A stretch of 64,000 bases of DNA from positions 1-64,000 of the forward strand of contig JAEQBH010006406.1 of NCBI GenBank assembly GCA_016808115.1. Direction: 5' to 3'. The position numbers and the translations under genes are program-made. Under the pieces are notes generated by a model, which ran no database searches, had not been told where the DNA came from, and saw nothing but the letters and a program-made list of their open reading frames with translations. How positions within the stretch are numbered: the stretch's first letter is position 1; each line of letters starts with the position of its first letter. The DNA comes from Tetrastigma voinierianum. Its lineage: Eukaryota > Streptophyta > Magnoliopsida > Vitales > Vitaceae. Below, piece by piece: positions 47,250 through 59,499 of the stretch.

Positions 47250-48480
47250 TAACCAAAGTTGTTTGTAATGAAGCCAAACACCAGAGAAAAGAGAAAATAG
47301 AGAAACAGAGAGAAGAATCAGAGAATGTAGAAAATTCCAGAGAAGTAGTTAATATCAAAAGGATACAGTCATCATCCTTTTATACACAACTAACACAATG
47401 AGAAACATGTGAACTAACCTAACCGAGACTCACATGTGTCCGTTGCAAATCATTGCAGAGGGAGAGTTGGTGGTTAGAGCTAACTGCATCAGATCTAGAA
47501 GTTTCACTTGTTTTTAACAAAGTTCCCTCAAGCTAAATTCAACAATAACATTGTTATCCCGAGTAAATTTGGATATGCTAATAAGATTCTTAGTAATGGA
47601 AGAAACCAACAAAATGTTTTTGAGAGCAAGAGACTTAGGAGAGGGAAGAGTAGCAGCATTCAATGTGACAGGCACTGACATCTCCTATGGTTAGTGTGTT
47701 CCTGGCGGCCCAATACTCGGGATTTTAAACGCTAATTCTATCATAAAGTGATTACGAAGAGTTGCATCGTCAGATACGCTTCATCCCGAACAAAGGTGAG
47801 GGGATGCAACATATGCTTCTAGATCTCGATGAGTCATTATGAAACATGTGAGGTCAAGCAAAGGTTGCTCGTAATCCAATCAAACCTATGATAGCATTTT
47901 AATGCTATGTGACCACTTTACTACGATTTGACACATTGGTTTGCCAAACCGCCAAATTGTCAGATATGCTTATCACCTCCAAATTGTTGAGGAGTTCTAT
48001 TACTCCAGCCAGGAATACCTCTTACCCCGCCGATTGAAATCTTGCACTACCATTGTTATAATCGAAAAACACGATGACCGTAAAACTGACAGGGATTCTT
48101 TGTGAACCATATTTGTCATGAGTTGGAAATATCAAGCATAGCGCAGGCACTAAGATTTTCAATTCTCACCTCTGATGTCCGAAGAAGGTATTGAACTTCA
48201 AGAGTTAATGACTCGAAGTTAGATTACACAATGGACTCAAATTCAGGTCCCGAACTACTCGCGATGTAGAGAATTAATTCATCATCGAATGTCACTGCCA
48301 GCCTATTAAGTCATTAGCCCTAGCCTTCATTTTCAATATAATCTCTTATCGAATCGATCCTTTCTTGTGGTTCAGAGGAAAGCCGTAATTGAGAATTTTG
48401 AGCTTGGATTTAGCAGAGAATAATCGTCAAAGTTTTCCATACCGCAGATGATTGATATCAAACCACATGACCTAAGATCA
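47250..48480 (-). mobile_element. Ty1/copia remnant: gag, pre-integrase and LTR-like end
   Basis: On the minus strand, in order, I read SAKSKAQ-like gag sequence (48440-48360) and then LILYIASSSGPEFESIV (about 48270-48220), the copia gag core. ENLSACAMLDISN follows, then a zinc knuckle with C-IC-K-GH---C (about 48000-47940), and DDATLRNHFMIELAF. The pre-integrase segment reads SLALKNILLVSSITKNLIS and RDNNVIVEF (47640-47525). Sequence of LTR type follows with a TATA box at about 47385-47377. Integrase, RT and RNase H are missing, so the element lost most of pol. Frames are broken. Confidence 0.78.
47377..47385 (-). promoter_or_regulatory. TATA box in the copia LTR-like region
   Basis: On the minus strand GTGTATAAAAGGATGATG fits a TATA element, about 50 bases downstream of a TCACATGTTTCTCATTG stretch. 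Confidence 0.45.
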
Positions 48481-48484
48481 ACAT

Positions 48485-49445
48485 TCTGACGTAACTTGTC
48501 ACGTCACTACAAAAGTTCCTCTAAAAGCACAAAAGGATCTAAATCAAGATCGAAAAACAAGGCTTCAATCACGTTGGTAAACTTAAATCAAAATGAAGAG
48601 GTTGCATTTACTACACTGGGAGGCCATATACCGCTTTTATGTATCTTGCTTGTAAGTAACTTTGAGCTCAGAGTTCCATGGAACCAAGTTCACGGTCAAA
48701 TTCTGCACTAATGTTTCAAGGCATTTTCTTATCGTTTTGGGGGAGTGATGGAAGTCAATAATTTCGTGTGGGAATGATAAAACTGAAGATCTAGGAATGT
48801 TCCTAGACACCTCGATGCTTGGCAACCCAAAGAAGAAGAATGATATTTTGCGCTTCAACATCAATTCGAAAGCAAGAAAGCGAAGGTCTTTTTGTGATTT
48901 CCATCTGTCATTATACTTATCAATTCCATTTCAATATTTGGTATCTGAAACTTCTCACTAAGTGTGTCAATCAAGCCATTAACTCCAACTGATTCGTAAA
49001 CCTCGTCAGTGACACAACAAACTAAAGTTAGTAAAGGTTTATACCATTTCATGCACTGATTATTATTCCAGAAAGCACGCCCAGCCTATCCACGGGCAAG
49101 CAGCTGGCCTTCGTTTGTATCGGGCCTCGAACGTGTGGGTGGGTAGTTCATATCTAATCACGTATCAGATATAGGGAAGATTTATGGTTCCAAGCTAGTT
49201 GACTGACACCTGACATGTTCTTACGTGAGATATAACACGACAGACACTCCGAACACGACAAATTTAAAAAAACTAGGATACGAATACGACAAGGACACGG
49301 CATAATAAGATAAAATAAAAATAATTATCCTTACAAATATTGTCCTTAAAAAGCAATTTAGATAAATGAAAAACAAATGTTAAAACATTATTTTTACAAT
49401 TATTCAAACACAAACATAAGTAATACTAAAACTAAAGACTAGCAT
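48485..49445. other. Spacer without a recognised gene
   Basis: A 71-codon plus-strand opening at 48496 starts with a serine/lysine-rich stretch, and two minus-strand openings of 63-75 codons lie at 48637-49052. None matches a family I know. At 49225-49310 there are spaced CACGACA/GACAC words, a degenerate repeat often seen in plant intergenic DNA. The right part is AT-rich. Confidence 0.4.
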
Positions 49446-49449
49446 TCTT

Positions 49450-49999
49450 CCTCGAATCAAATAAATTCCGCCTCCCGTGCTCACGCAGAAAGATCCGCAA
49501 TCTTAAGATAAATTCTGCGATTTCTTATATCCATTGAGTCAAAACCATCATCTCTCCAATGTCCCATTTTCAATTGCCTTTCATTATAGTTTGAGATCTC
49601 TCTTGACATAAGCCAAGTCATCGCCAGGGTGTCAACTTGTTCTTCTTCATGGAGTGAATGAAATTATATGTACTCAATCTCTTCACACCATGAGGATGAA
49701 CAAGGTTGCAATTTCAATGCTATAGGGATTGAAGCATTGCGCTAAGTTCCATGAACAACCTTACCATTTAACAGACTCATGTATCCTCGTCATATCGATG
49801 GAATCACTACTTTAGAAAAAATCTTCCACATGCGTAAAAGTAGCATACTCCTCATTTGCTCACCTCCTATCAACTTCATTTGAAAAATATCTCTCAAAAC
49901 ATTTTTTTTTCTTTCTCTTACTACTTCCATATCTCGATGTGGTGGAACACGATTGTGAGACTCATCAAGCCATTATTAACTATAATACCTACAAGTTGA
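49450..49999 (-). pseudogene. hAT transposase, carboxy-terminal part
   Basis: Minus-strand frames show PHRDMEVVRERKKCFERYFS, then a decayed WW-VHG region, and an equivalent of the hAT dimerisation box: SSSWCEEI followed by FIHSMKKNKLTP (about 49680-49630). DDLAYVKRDLKL and KMGHWRDDGFDSMDIR follow. The dimerisation domain lets hAT transposases assemble. Stops and shifts occur. The gene continues on the far side of the solo LTR at 53357. Confidence 0.8.
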
Positions 50000-50004
50000 G
50001 TTAT

Positions 50005-52734
50005 TGTGACGCCCCAACCTGGCACCCGATGGGGTGTCAAGTGAGGGTGTCACACTGGGGTGGACTGGACTCTTAACTTTTCTTTCTCAGCCGACTGCAC
50101 TGCTTTCATTCATATGCACAATTTCTGTAATAACAAAAATATGTTACATATACATTATACATACCACCATAATATTCTATACACATATACTTGAGTCCCT
50201 TTACTTGTACTATTACAATTTTACTATTACAAAACTATATATATAAAATCGTAGATTATGGAATGAAGGCGGGGTGGAACACCTATCTCTAAGATGACAT
50301 GTGCTGCTGATGTAGGAGGTCATGTCCTCTATCATTGTCTTCTCGTTTGCGCCTACAAGGATTAAAAACCCGTGCTAAGCTTTAGACTTAGTGGAAAAAC
50401 ATATACATGGACGACCAATAACATTGATCGTCGTGAAGCTTAATTGAATACACTTTTATATACTCATGTGATCATATAATGTATGCCTTCTAACACTCAT
50501 CATCTGTCTAATGCCTTTCTCATGTGGTTCAAACATGTGCATATATTATATCATTCCTTATCTATCACATATACTTTACCTATTTCCTTGTCATTTTTGC
50601 TTATATCGTATAATTTGATCTATTTCCCATATTATTTACTGATTATGTCTTTGCAAAAGTTTCCTATACTTTCATAAGTTCGGCTTCCTTCATGTTCAGA
50701 TACCGTGCATGTATCATATACTTTCATATTCGTGATACTACATATAACCTATCTTATGTCAGTCTGTACTTTAATTCTTAAGCATTCTTATGGCTCTTTC
50801 ATATAATTTGTAAGGGGTGACTTTGTCCGCTTCATGTAATCAGATTTCATGTCTTTTTACCCGTTTTCTAGTCTTTTCACTTTTAGTTCAAGATCATTAC
50901 ATTCTATGTACTCATTACATATATCATTTCTTATCCTATAATGCTATCATGACCTTTTCATGTGAAAATACACGCCCATGCTATACTATTCATTTCTTAT
51001 ATTGTTTATCATACATTTCATACGATCTTGTATTGTCATATACTTTACATTTTATGCTTTTACTCGACTATAGAATTAAGTACCACGATGCATTCGAGAG
51101 GGAATCTCTTCATATTATTATTCCTTGCATATTTTCATCTCAGACTTTTCTATATAATTATACTTTCCTATGATTTTCATATAATCGTACTTTCATATTA
51201 TTTGTCATATTACATTTTAAAATATTGATAATTTATTTCTGTACTTGTATACTTGTCATATACTTTTCTCTTTCATATACCGTACTTGTTCATATACTTT
51301 TCATGTATTGTACTTTGTACTTTCCATATACTGGTCATATACAATTTTTCGTCCTTTCATATACTTTCACAATATCTACTTTTCATAAATGTAATATCAT
51401 ATACCGTCATCTGGTACTTTACTTTGCTCTTAGAATCAGACATTATCATCGTGATAGCAAAGTTATGCTTCATATCATATCATATACTTTTAAGCATTTT
51501 TACCTATACTTTTCATTTTCTTTATGTTCATGCCGCAAATACCTTAGTGCCGGATAATGGAAATAATCGATAAAATCTGAAGGTACTCTCACCGTACGAG
51601 ACAAAGATCTCTATCCAGAGGATAAATTTAGCGTATCATCACCGTACGAGACGCGACTCATGTCATGTAATATGACCAAACTTTATATACCCGGGCGTAT
51701 CACCTGATGAGACAAAGATCTATGCCCCGCAATGATCCAAACGGATCTATGTCATCGACCAAACGGGCCCCTATATCTCGTGAAACCGTATGTCGCAAAG
51801 AATTATATCCCTATAGGCATGCCTATCTATCCCTCTACCGTGTTCTAAGTGACACCATGTGTGTATTTATGTTCAATACATATCTCATTCCTAAATAATT
51901 ATTGTTATTCTATGAATCATATGCGACATTTACAAACTGTATTATATATTTTAGCCTGCATTTTTTCATATATTTTTGACCTCAATCGATCGTATTCGCA
52001 AGTAATTCTTTTACCATACATAAATTGGCTTTCCTATCATTTGTGCATTTCTAAGATGTGTTAACGAATCATATACTTCCTAATCTCATGTAGTTCTATC
52101 ATATATTAATTTCATATATTCCTATAATTCATATTATTCATCTATTTATATCATATCATATATCTGCTATATATTCTTATTTTATCTACTTTATATCCTT
52201 GAAGCAAGCTCAGGATTGCACGGAATCCGGGTCTCCAAAATTTCATTATTCATCCCAAAATCTTGGGATCAATTCACACTTCCTGCCTATTCCGCCGAAA
52301 TAATCCCAAGTGCCATTACATGGCTTTATGTTAAAATATTCCAAAGTAGGGTATTCCTTTTACCTCGTGAGTTTGGACGAACTCCAAGATTTTAAAATTA
52401 ACATAGCTCGCGATGCGTGGATCAACTTTGTCTCGGGTCCGGCCACTCGACATTCCAACACGTGACTGGCAGGTAAATACCAAAAATTAGGATTTTCCGA
52501 ACTTCTTACTTTAATTCTCGATGAAATCCCATGTTTTTGGTACTCATGCATAGCCTCATCGAGTAGATGAACTCGTTCGACTCGACAAATCTGCCGTAAT
52601 CAAACTCATGTATCGATGAGAAAAGAAAATAAAATAAAAATCTATTCTTTCACGCCAATGCTCTCTCTACGTCTCTTCCGCTCCGAGACCAAATTTTTTT
52701 TCAATTTTATCCTTTTTATTTATTTATTTATTTA

Positions 52735-52768
<34 letters not shown>

Positions 52769-53351
52769 TGAATACATAACTCATTAACCTCATTCAGGTC
52801 CCTTTTTGCCCCGAAAATTTTATTTCTTTTCAATTAACTTTATTTTAAATGAACTTAGCCCAAGCCATTTCCTGACTTCCGAGATTTTCGTAAAAATCTG
52901 CTCTCCGCTCACTCCATGACTTATCACCCGTAAATTGTGAAAATATTCGACGGCCTCGGGGAATTTGACGAAACTTTTCTGACTCACTAGATTTCGCGAG
53001 ATCTAATTCCAATTCACAAGCAAATTCCGCTTTCGTCATCCGGCATCTGGGTAATTTTCTAGCTTTCCGAATCATTCTCGTAATCGACATTATTATTCTT
53101 GCTTTTAAGTTTCTCTTATTTGCATTCCCAAATCCTTCTTTCTTCTTCTATTTACACAATAATTTCTTTAATCTTCGATATATGCCTTTCTTATATTATG
53201 ACATTTGGGTTCTCAAGTGGTGAATTACCACTTTACCCTTGATTTTAGTACTAATTCCAGTTCTCTCATTTTATTTTTCAAAAATTCAATTTAGCTTTTA
53301 TTACACCCTAACATGTCCGAAAACTGTTAGGGTATATTTCGGGGTGTTACA
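50005..53351 (-). mobile_element. Solo LTR, gypsy family B, inside the hAT gene
   Basis: On the minus strand it starts TGTAACACCCCGAAATATAC at 53351 and ends TTGGGGCGTCACA at 50005. It is flanked by the 5-bp duplication GTTAT (50000-50004 and 53352-53356). It matches the LTRs of element B in reverse, including the CTAAG-TTAGCACGGGT region near 50375 and the GATCCGTTTGGATCATT word near 51740. There is no internal region, so it formed by recombination between two LTRs. At 3.35 kb it is longer than the 2.59-kb 5' LTR of element B. Confidence 0.93.
52717..52769. repeat. (ATTT)n and (ATT)n microsatellites
   Basis: About five ATTT units followed by about eleven ATT units, inside the solo LTR. Confidence 0.9.
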
Positions 53352-53356
53352 GTTAT

Positions 53357-55045
53357 GACATAATTTATAAAAGGTTAAACATCGAAGAATATCATTTATA
53401 TTTAAATTATCAAAGCCTGCAATTTAAACTCTTAAGATTACCTTGGATTTATGAATAAAACTTACAGCTGTAAAGGTGTGTGGATTTTAGTCCATCTTTC
53501 CACCAAGACTTCATTCACAATATCAAAAACCTACAAGTATAATTATGTTCATTCATATAAGTTCAAATATAATTAAAACATTCAATCAAAACTCAATTAT
53601 TTAACTAATAAATCTTAATTATACCTTGAATTTTTTGTGAAGCTTTTATGTTCTTTCTTATAAATGGCTTCTTTCACTTTTTCGATCATTGAATCCCATC
53701 ACTCATAAATATTGGTGGAAGGCAAGGCTCGCTTGTCGCCAATAAAGCATCTCATACATGGGAGTTGTAAAGCTGAGGATATAATCCACATCCATCCAAA
53801 AGTCTTCATTTAGGATTTTATCCTTTACTTCTTTAGCTTTCACTACATCATCTTCTTTATACATCTCCCATTCTTCACTTATCACTAATTGCTCCAAGCC
53901 TTTTTATTGTATTAAATCATATACAACAATAGTTGAAGCAAATGTGTATCGCCAATAAAGTAACTTTAACTCTGGGTAAATGATTTATTAAACATTGATA
54001 ATCTCATTGCATGATTCATAATGAAATTCTCGATGAAAGTAGGCATCACTTAGAAACCCGGGAGAGATCCAACTATCGTTCCATCATATCATCATATATC
54101 AAGTGTGTGTTGGATCATATGTTCTTCACAGCAAGATTGAGAGTATGAACCACACACGAGGTCCAAAAGATATGCCAAAACTTTGCTTCCACAATGTGTT
54201 CCCATCGCTTGCAAGCTACAACATTATCAAGCTATAACTTGAACTACTTTTGAGGACCAATCTCAGATAGTGTTAATCAACAAATCAACTATAAAGCATT
54301 TGTCCCAGTCTCCCTTCACCGCTTATTGCTTTCTCAAAACATCGCCCACCTTTCCGAAACCACTATGATGTTAATACAAGTGGTTTTCTTGAGCATCCGA
54401 ATTATCCATCACCGCGCAAATGCTCACTTCTTTCTCATTCCAAGCCTCTTGATCGGCTCCAATGCATTCTCATTACTCTTCTCTTTCTACAATAATGTAG
54501 TTCTTAATGCATTATAGCTTGAAAGGACATAACTCGAAGTTGACTTGCACTTTAAAGGCACGAGTATTACAGATTTTGTACAAAGTGAAAAGACAACACC
54601 CCCATCCCCTCCAAAGGTAAAAACATCCTAGCTTACTTACCATCAACCATTTCACGTGCACCCATATTGAATGCTTTCAATCGATCCAATAGACCCCATT
54701 CTCCTTTCGGATCAATCAGACTAGCACTAGTAGATAAATTCTCAAAAATTAGATGTCATGAAAGACTTGATGGGCAGCGAACTCGCTAAGATTTCGACTG
54801 CTTTACCTTGTCTCAGCCTCCATCTTCACCCTTCGTATCTCAACTAAATTTTCATTCGTTACTTTAGTACAAGATAACCCTCGAATTTCTTAATTTTCAA
54901 TAGGTGAGCCTTGACTTATAATATGACTATCTATATATTTGTCTACAAAATTTGCATTGAAAAGCAACATTTCCTCCCCTTTTACCCAATTTTGTTTCTC
55001 TTGTGACGTACCTCCATAATGGAGCATTGTCATCTTAATTATTTT
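53357..55045 (-). pseudogene. hAT transposase, amino-terminal and DUF659/catalytic part
   Basis: Read on the minus strand from the right, broken frames show a GDWDKCFIVDLL segment, KVVQVI, CKRWEHIVEAKFWHIFWTSC and VVHTLNLAVKNI (about 54230-54110). FIMNHAMRLSMFN comes next, and then the open stretch 53897-53703 with EQLVISEEWEMYKEDD, FWMDVDYILSFTTPMYEML and AFHQYL. These are the DUF659 region and RNase H-like core of plant hAT transposases. The part right of about 54600 is a weaker match. The carboxy terminus lies at 49450-49999, across the solo LTR. Stops and shifts mean it is dead. The element's terminal repeats were not located. Confidence 0.85.
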
Positions 55046-55049
55046 ATTG

Positions 55050-55751
55050 ATCACTTGAAGGTTCGGAATTACTACTCATTGTATTATTCTGCAACATAAA
55101 AAATAATCATGCATTTAAATTAATCTAAATTATTTCAAAGCCTCCAACCAATCTAATTTTTGTCCATCCATAAACTTAACAAATTAGGCTAATTTATAAA
55201 ATTTGCATGTTTGCATTCATTGAAGTTCAAAAATAAATTAGTAAGACACCTAATCTAATTGTTCTCCAATTTTCCTTAATAAACTATAAAAAGCAGTGAG
55301 CATAAAAGGCAATTAGGCAAAGCTAAAGAATAATTAAAATAAATAAATTGCTTTGGCAATAAAGCATTATTGCACACGGGGACAACAATTTCAAAAAAGA
55401 GAACATATATATATAATTTTTTTTTTAAAAAAGCTTGGAACATGAACACATTGTCTCGATCGTCATTACGTACAAATTCATTTTCCTCCATTCAGCCTAA
55501 CTCCTTCCCAACATAAAATAACAATAATTTTGAAAACATTAATAATTTTGTTGATTTTATCTATTTTTTTAAATCACTTGAGAATATGCGTTTATTTATT
55601 TTTAGATTATCGCGTGAGCGGTGCTTCATGATGGATCCATTGCTACACAAACAAGGGAAGGAAAAACCTTGGTTTCCACATTAGCTACAGATCTCAATGC
55701 CCTAACCTGGCGAGGGGGCTATGGTATCTAATGAATCCATTTATATAGAAA

Positions 55752-55821
<70 letters not shown>

Positions 55822-55996
55822 GAAGTCAAGAGAAATCTTCAAAGACTGACAACATGTCAAAGAAGACGCCTCAATACGCACGATTTACCTCCCTTGCTCC
55901 TAAGGTATGCAACCCCTCCTCTTCCTTTTTATTCCCCTTCTTCCCTTTCTTCTTTTTTCTTCTTCCTTCTTCGTGGTGATTTAGTTTAGACAGCAT
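55050..55996. other. AT-rich spacer right of the hAT pseudogene
   Basis: Contains the (TA)n run described separately and no recognised gene. A short ATG-led stretch at 55853 is followed after 17 codons by AAGGTATG, a splice-donor-like word, but nothing else supports an exon. Confidence 0.4.
55754..55818. repeat. (TA)n microsatellite, about 65 bp
   Basis: Uninterrupted TA dinucleotides. Confidence 0.97.
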
Positions 55997-57961
55997 CGTT
56001 ACACCTCACTTCGCCTCATGAGAGGGGCGCGTGACCGACTGGGACTCCTATATATCTCGATTACATTTGTGGGCCTAATCTCAATAAACAAATCCATATA
56101 TCATAATATAACTTCTGTAAACTACCACTATAATGAAGAAAATTCATGATCTACATGCTCTAAGTCTCATTTACTTGTACTTACACAAACTCCACTATTA
56201 CAAAACTTTTTACATTTATTTTCCAAAAACCAAAATCAAACTTACATCAAGAGGACTCCTATTGTCGTGGCCGGGCCTTGTCAGATGCGAGTGCCCTGGA
56301 TGTCCTTTTCAATACCTACACAGATGAAACACCCGTGCTAAGTTTATAGCTTAGTGGGAAATAACAGATATGACCACTTGAAGTGGTCCACAATTACAGG
56401 ATACATATAACATAATGCATATAGTCGGAAGTTTATATGCAATGTAATTCATAACAGAGTTTTTATATAACATAATTCTTATAACGAAATTTTCATATCT
56501 CCCGTAGGAGTTCGTATCGTAGATTCAGACAAAAGGTACCCATAGTACACCAAGTGCACGTAACTGATTTCTTATGCTTTCTTATTGTCTATTATTCAGA
56601 TTCTTATCATATAAAAGTTTACCTCAGATAGACTCAAAGAACAAAGGAATGAGATGGACGCAACACAATAGGTACCCGAAGGTACGATACAAGATCAACG
56701 TAGGCATGTTTGCCCACGTGAATGCAGGTGTCGAAAGACAATGCGTATAAACGTCACATCAGCGAGACGTGTTTGCCCACATAATAGAAGTGTCGTAGCA
56801 CTAGTAGAAGTGTCGTCGCACTGAACAAAGACGTGTCTGCCCACGTAACATAGGTGTCGTAGCACAATGCAGGAGTGTCGTTGCACTGAACAGACATGCC
56901 TATTCATTCACTCATCCGTCCGATGCATGCCAATTATATATATTATCGAGCTTGTTATATTGTTCTTAAGACATATAAATACAGGAGAAACAATGTCTCC
57001 GCCCTAACGATAGGATCGAGCATTTTTCGATAACTTTTATACTTGTACGGATCTTTCATTTACTTGTTAGGATCACAATTAATTCAATTTTACGCCTAAT
57101 TATCTTTTCATCGAAGTCTCAAACAAAAGAGTAACAGATTCTGCACTTACCTAAGAAAGAACAAACTGAACCGTAGCTTGGCCTAGGTGTAACAATGCCC
57201 GCCTAGGAGCAGAGTGTTCCCACGTAGCGCAGCACAAAAATTCCTCAAGGGGCCCTGTCCCGCGAGCATGCACTCCACTCAGGGCGCACCTACGCCAGCA
57301 GGGGCAATGAGCCAAACGAAATGAACCAGCCTGCCATTTTCATCGTGTAAATCATTCAACCAAAACAAACCAACCTTCAAAATTGAACTTAACCAACCCA
57401 AAAACACATTTATTATGAGTTAGGTTTTCTAACTCAAACATAGACAAAGAGGAGTTAGGTTAATTTCAACCTTGATATTCTTGTAATCTCCTCCTAGCCT
57501 TTTTCTTCCTTTCTTCTTATTTCCTTAACCATACTTGATCCTTCAACAAATGGAGAACAAGCAAACCAAAACGTTTTCTCTCAACTCCAGGCCTAAGTCT
57601 CCGATTCCAAGCCAAAATGAGAAAATATATTCTCTCATTCCAAGACCACCTCTGGTCTTATCCCTAATTTAGCTTGGCGCCATGCTCGGGTTTATCACAT
57701 TTTGGACGAATTTTCCTTTGCATTTTAATCCTTCTATTTGGCATTCCATTTGCACTCTGCCATCACATTTCTGCTCTAACATATCATCTTTCTGTGTTAT
57801 GACCTTGGTCATTAATGCTCAATTACCATTTACCTGATTCTCAGATAATTCCGCTTATCATCTTTCACTCTTAGCACTTAAATTTCCGAAAAATGCTAAT
57901 TTTACTTATATTATACCCTAAACATGTAATAAACTACTATAGTATAATTCGGGGTGTTACA
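55997..57961 (-). mobile_element. LTR of gypsy family C (likely solo)
   Basis: On the minus strand it starts TGTAACACCCCGAATTATAC at 57961, and the far end is near CGTTACACC at 55997. It shares its first 60 bases and the word ACACCCGTGCTAAG-TTATAGCTTAGTGGG (56330) with family B, but little else, so it is a related but separate family. No gag/pol adjoins it. The flanks AGCAT and AAGAT agree at only three of five positions, so the target duplication is uncertain, as is the 55997 boundary. Confidence 0.7.
56690..56910. repeat. Minisatellite within the family C LTR
   Basis: Two word types alternate: TGTTTGCCCACGT-like (56705, 56768, 56830) and GTGTCGTNGCAC-like (56790, 56810, 56847, 56875). Spacing is irregular, at 20-65 bases. 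Confidence 0.75.
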
Positions 57962-58999
57962 AAGATAGCCCTAATTTGAATTTATTTTTTCGCTTTTTTT
58001 TTTTTTTTTGTGATGAGATGAGATCACGACATTCCTCGGGGGTGATGAGATCGGATGATCTGCCAAACATCTTTGTGTTTTCAAGGAGAAAAATATGCAA
58101 TCTTTTGCTCGTGAAAGAAAAACCGTAGGATTGGAATTCACCTGATCGATCCTGCCTCGAAAAAAAGAAAAAAAGAAAAAGAATAACTTAGCACACCTTT
58201 CTCCAAGATCGCCTAGATTGTGTCGCATGCGTCGAATCTCCAACATCGATCTTCTCGCGCCATTACCACTCACTTCCCACTTAATTAACCAGTTTCTTGT
58301 GTGTGGTTTTGTGTTTTCAAGAAGAATCGTATGTTTTTTACTCTTGAGAAAGAAGAGCAAAAAGTCAAAGTTAGGGTTTTTTAAGCCCCAAAGAAGAAAA
58401 AGCCTATAAAATAGTCGGGCCGTGTCTCAACCGTGTCCCCAAACGTGTTCCATCATGTCCGAGCCGCATTCCAAAGCCTGACTCAATTATTTGGTCAACG
58501 ATATGCCATGCGTGCATACTGACACATATCCGAATGCCGCAACCGGTGTGTCCGTAGAACATAGTAATGACACCCACAATGTAGTCAGATCCGCGCTTCG
58601 AGGTTCCAAGCACGCTGAGCCCATAATATGTAAGAATGAGAACTAGGTGATTTACGGCCAAATTTTGTGTAACATTTTATGAGTCCAACTTTCTAAATTC
58701 GCTTTACCCTAGAATGATGTTAAATCGTTTGGGAATAATAGGAAGAGTTGTGTATATGGAGAATGGACTATTCATATTGTTTAAACTAATTTAGAGTTAA
58801 TAGTTGATAGTGATTTTAAAAGTTTTTTAACCTAAAGAGGAAAACTAGCCATTGCAATCAAAACATCTTGTCTTTTTCATTCTAGCAATGGTGGTACATT
58901 TGTCTTAAATTTGATGGAATGTATTTAATGCAGAAGATGTAGAAGATAAGCAAAATGCAGCAAATCATTGAGTTATAGGAAGGAAAGGATCCAGGAATA
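57962..58999. other. Spacer without a recognised gene
   Basis: A 17-base poly-T run near 57994 and an AAAAAGAAAA-rich part near 58160 stand out. A cluster of CGTGTC/CCGTGTCC words lies at 58420-58470, comparable to the CACGACA words at 49240. Readings on the minus strand here are low-complexity or short. Confidence 0.4.
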
Positions 59000-59003
59000 T
59001 CTA

Positions 59004-59297
59004 TAAACCATCCCTATGACCGAGGTCAACCACAAATCGTGGCTATAAACCATCTTTATGGCCGGGGTCAACCACAAATCACAGTTATAAATCATCCCTA
59101 TGGTCGAGGTCACCCATAAACCGCGGCTACAAATCGATTCTTGGCATGGTAACAAACTTAAAACCGCAGTTTATAACCATCTCTGTGCCGTGATCAACCA
59201 CAAACCACAGCTATAAACCATCTCTATGGTCGAGATCAACCATAAACCACTATTATAAACCTTCTCTACGACCGGAGTCAACCACAAACCACGACTA
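59004..59297. repeat. 42-bp tandem repeat, about 7 copies
   Basis: The unit has TAAACCATC, then CTATGACCG and AGGTCAACCACAAA, with copy starts at 59004, 59046 and 59088. The fourth copy (about 59130-59172) is badly degraded; the last three are clear again. Since 42 is divisible by three, the minus strand stays open over several units with a 14-residue period. Confidence 0.88.
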
Positions 59298-59496
59298 TAA
59301 ACTATGCCAAATTGCTAACCAATTGAAGATCCTATAGTCGCGGTTTATGAAGTGGTCTTGTCTATAGGATTTCTCCGCACCACCTATGGTCATGCCATGT
59401 CATGTTGTCTCATCCTAAACTATATTTTATAGTCGCATTATATACTACTTTAGCCAGTATTTGATGATACGACTAAAGGCTTTCTTCCTCGTAGTG
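59004..59496. mobile_element. CACTA (En/Spm) element end with subterminal repeats
   Basis: On the minus strand the end at 59496 reads CACTACGAGGAAGAAAGCC, followed by TTTAGTCG. It is a variant of the CACTACAAGAAAA terminal repeat of plant CACTA elements. Behind it lie short ACCGC/TATAGTCGC words and then about seven 42-bp tandem units. CACTA ends carry such subterminal repeats as transposase binding sites. I found no matching opposite end and no transposase in the window, so this is a fragment or the other end lies outside. Confidence 0.65.
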
Positions 59497-59499
59497 TGT

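Noticed and set aside
50817..51573. Several 88-118-codon openings rich in tyrosine, isoleucine and histidine
   Set aside because: They lie in AT-rich LTR sequence of the solo B element, in all frames, and have no domain pattern.
55853..55910. Possible first exon, a short ATG-led reading followed by AAGGTATG
   Set aside because: Seventeen codons and one donor-like word are not enough; no continuation was found.
59004..59297. CRISPR-like array
   Set aside because: The 42-bp units abut without unique spacers and lie at a CACTA end in plant DNA; it is a tandem repeat.
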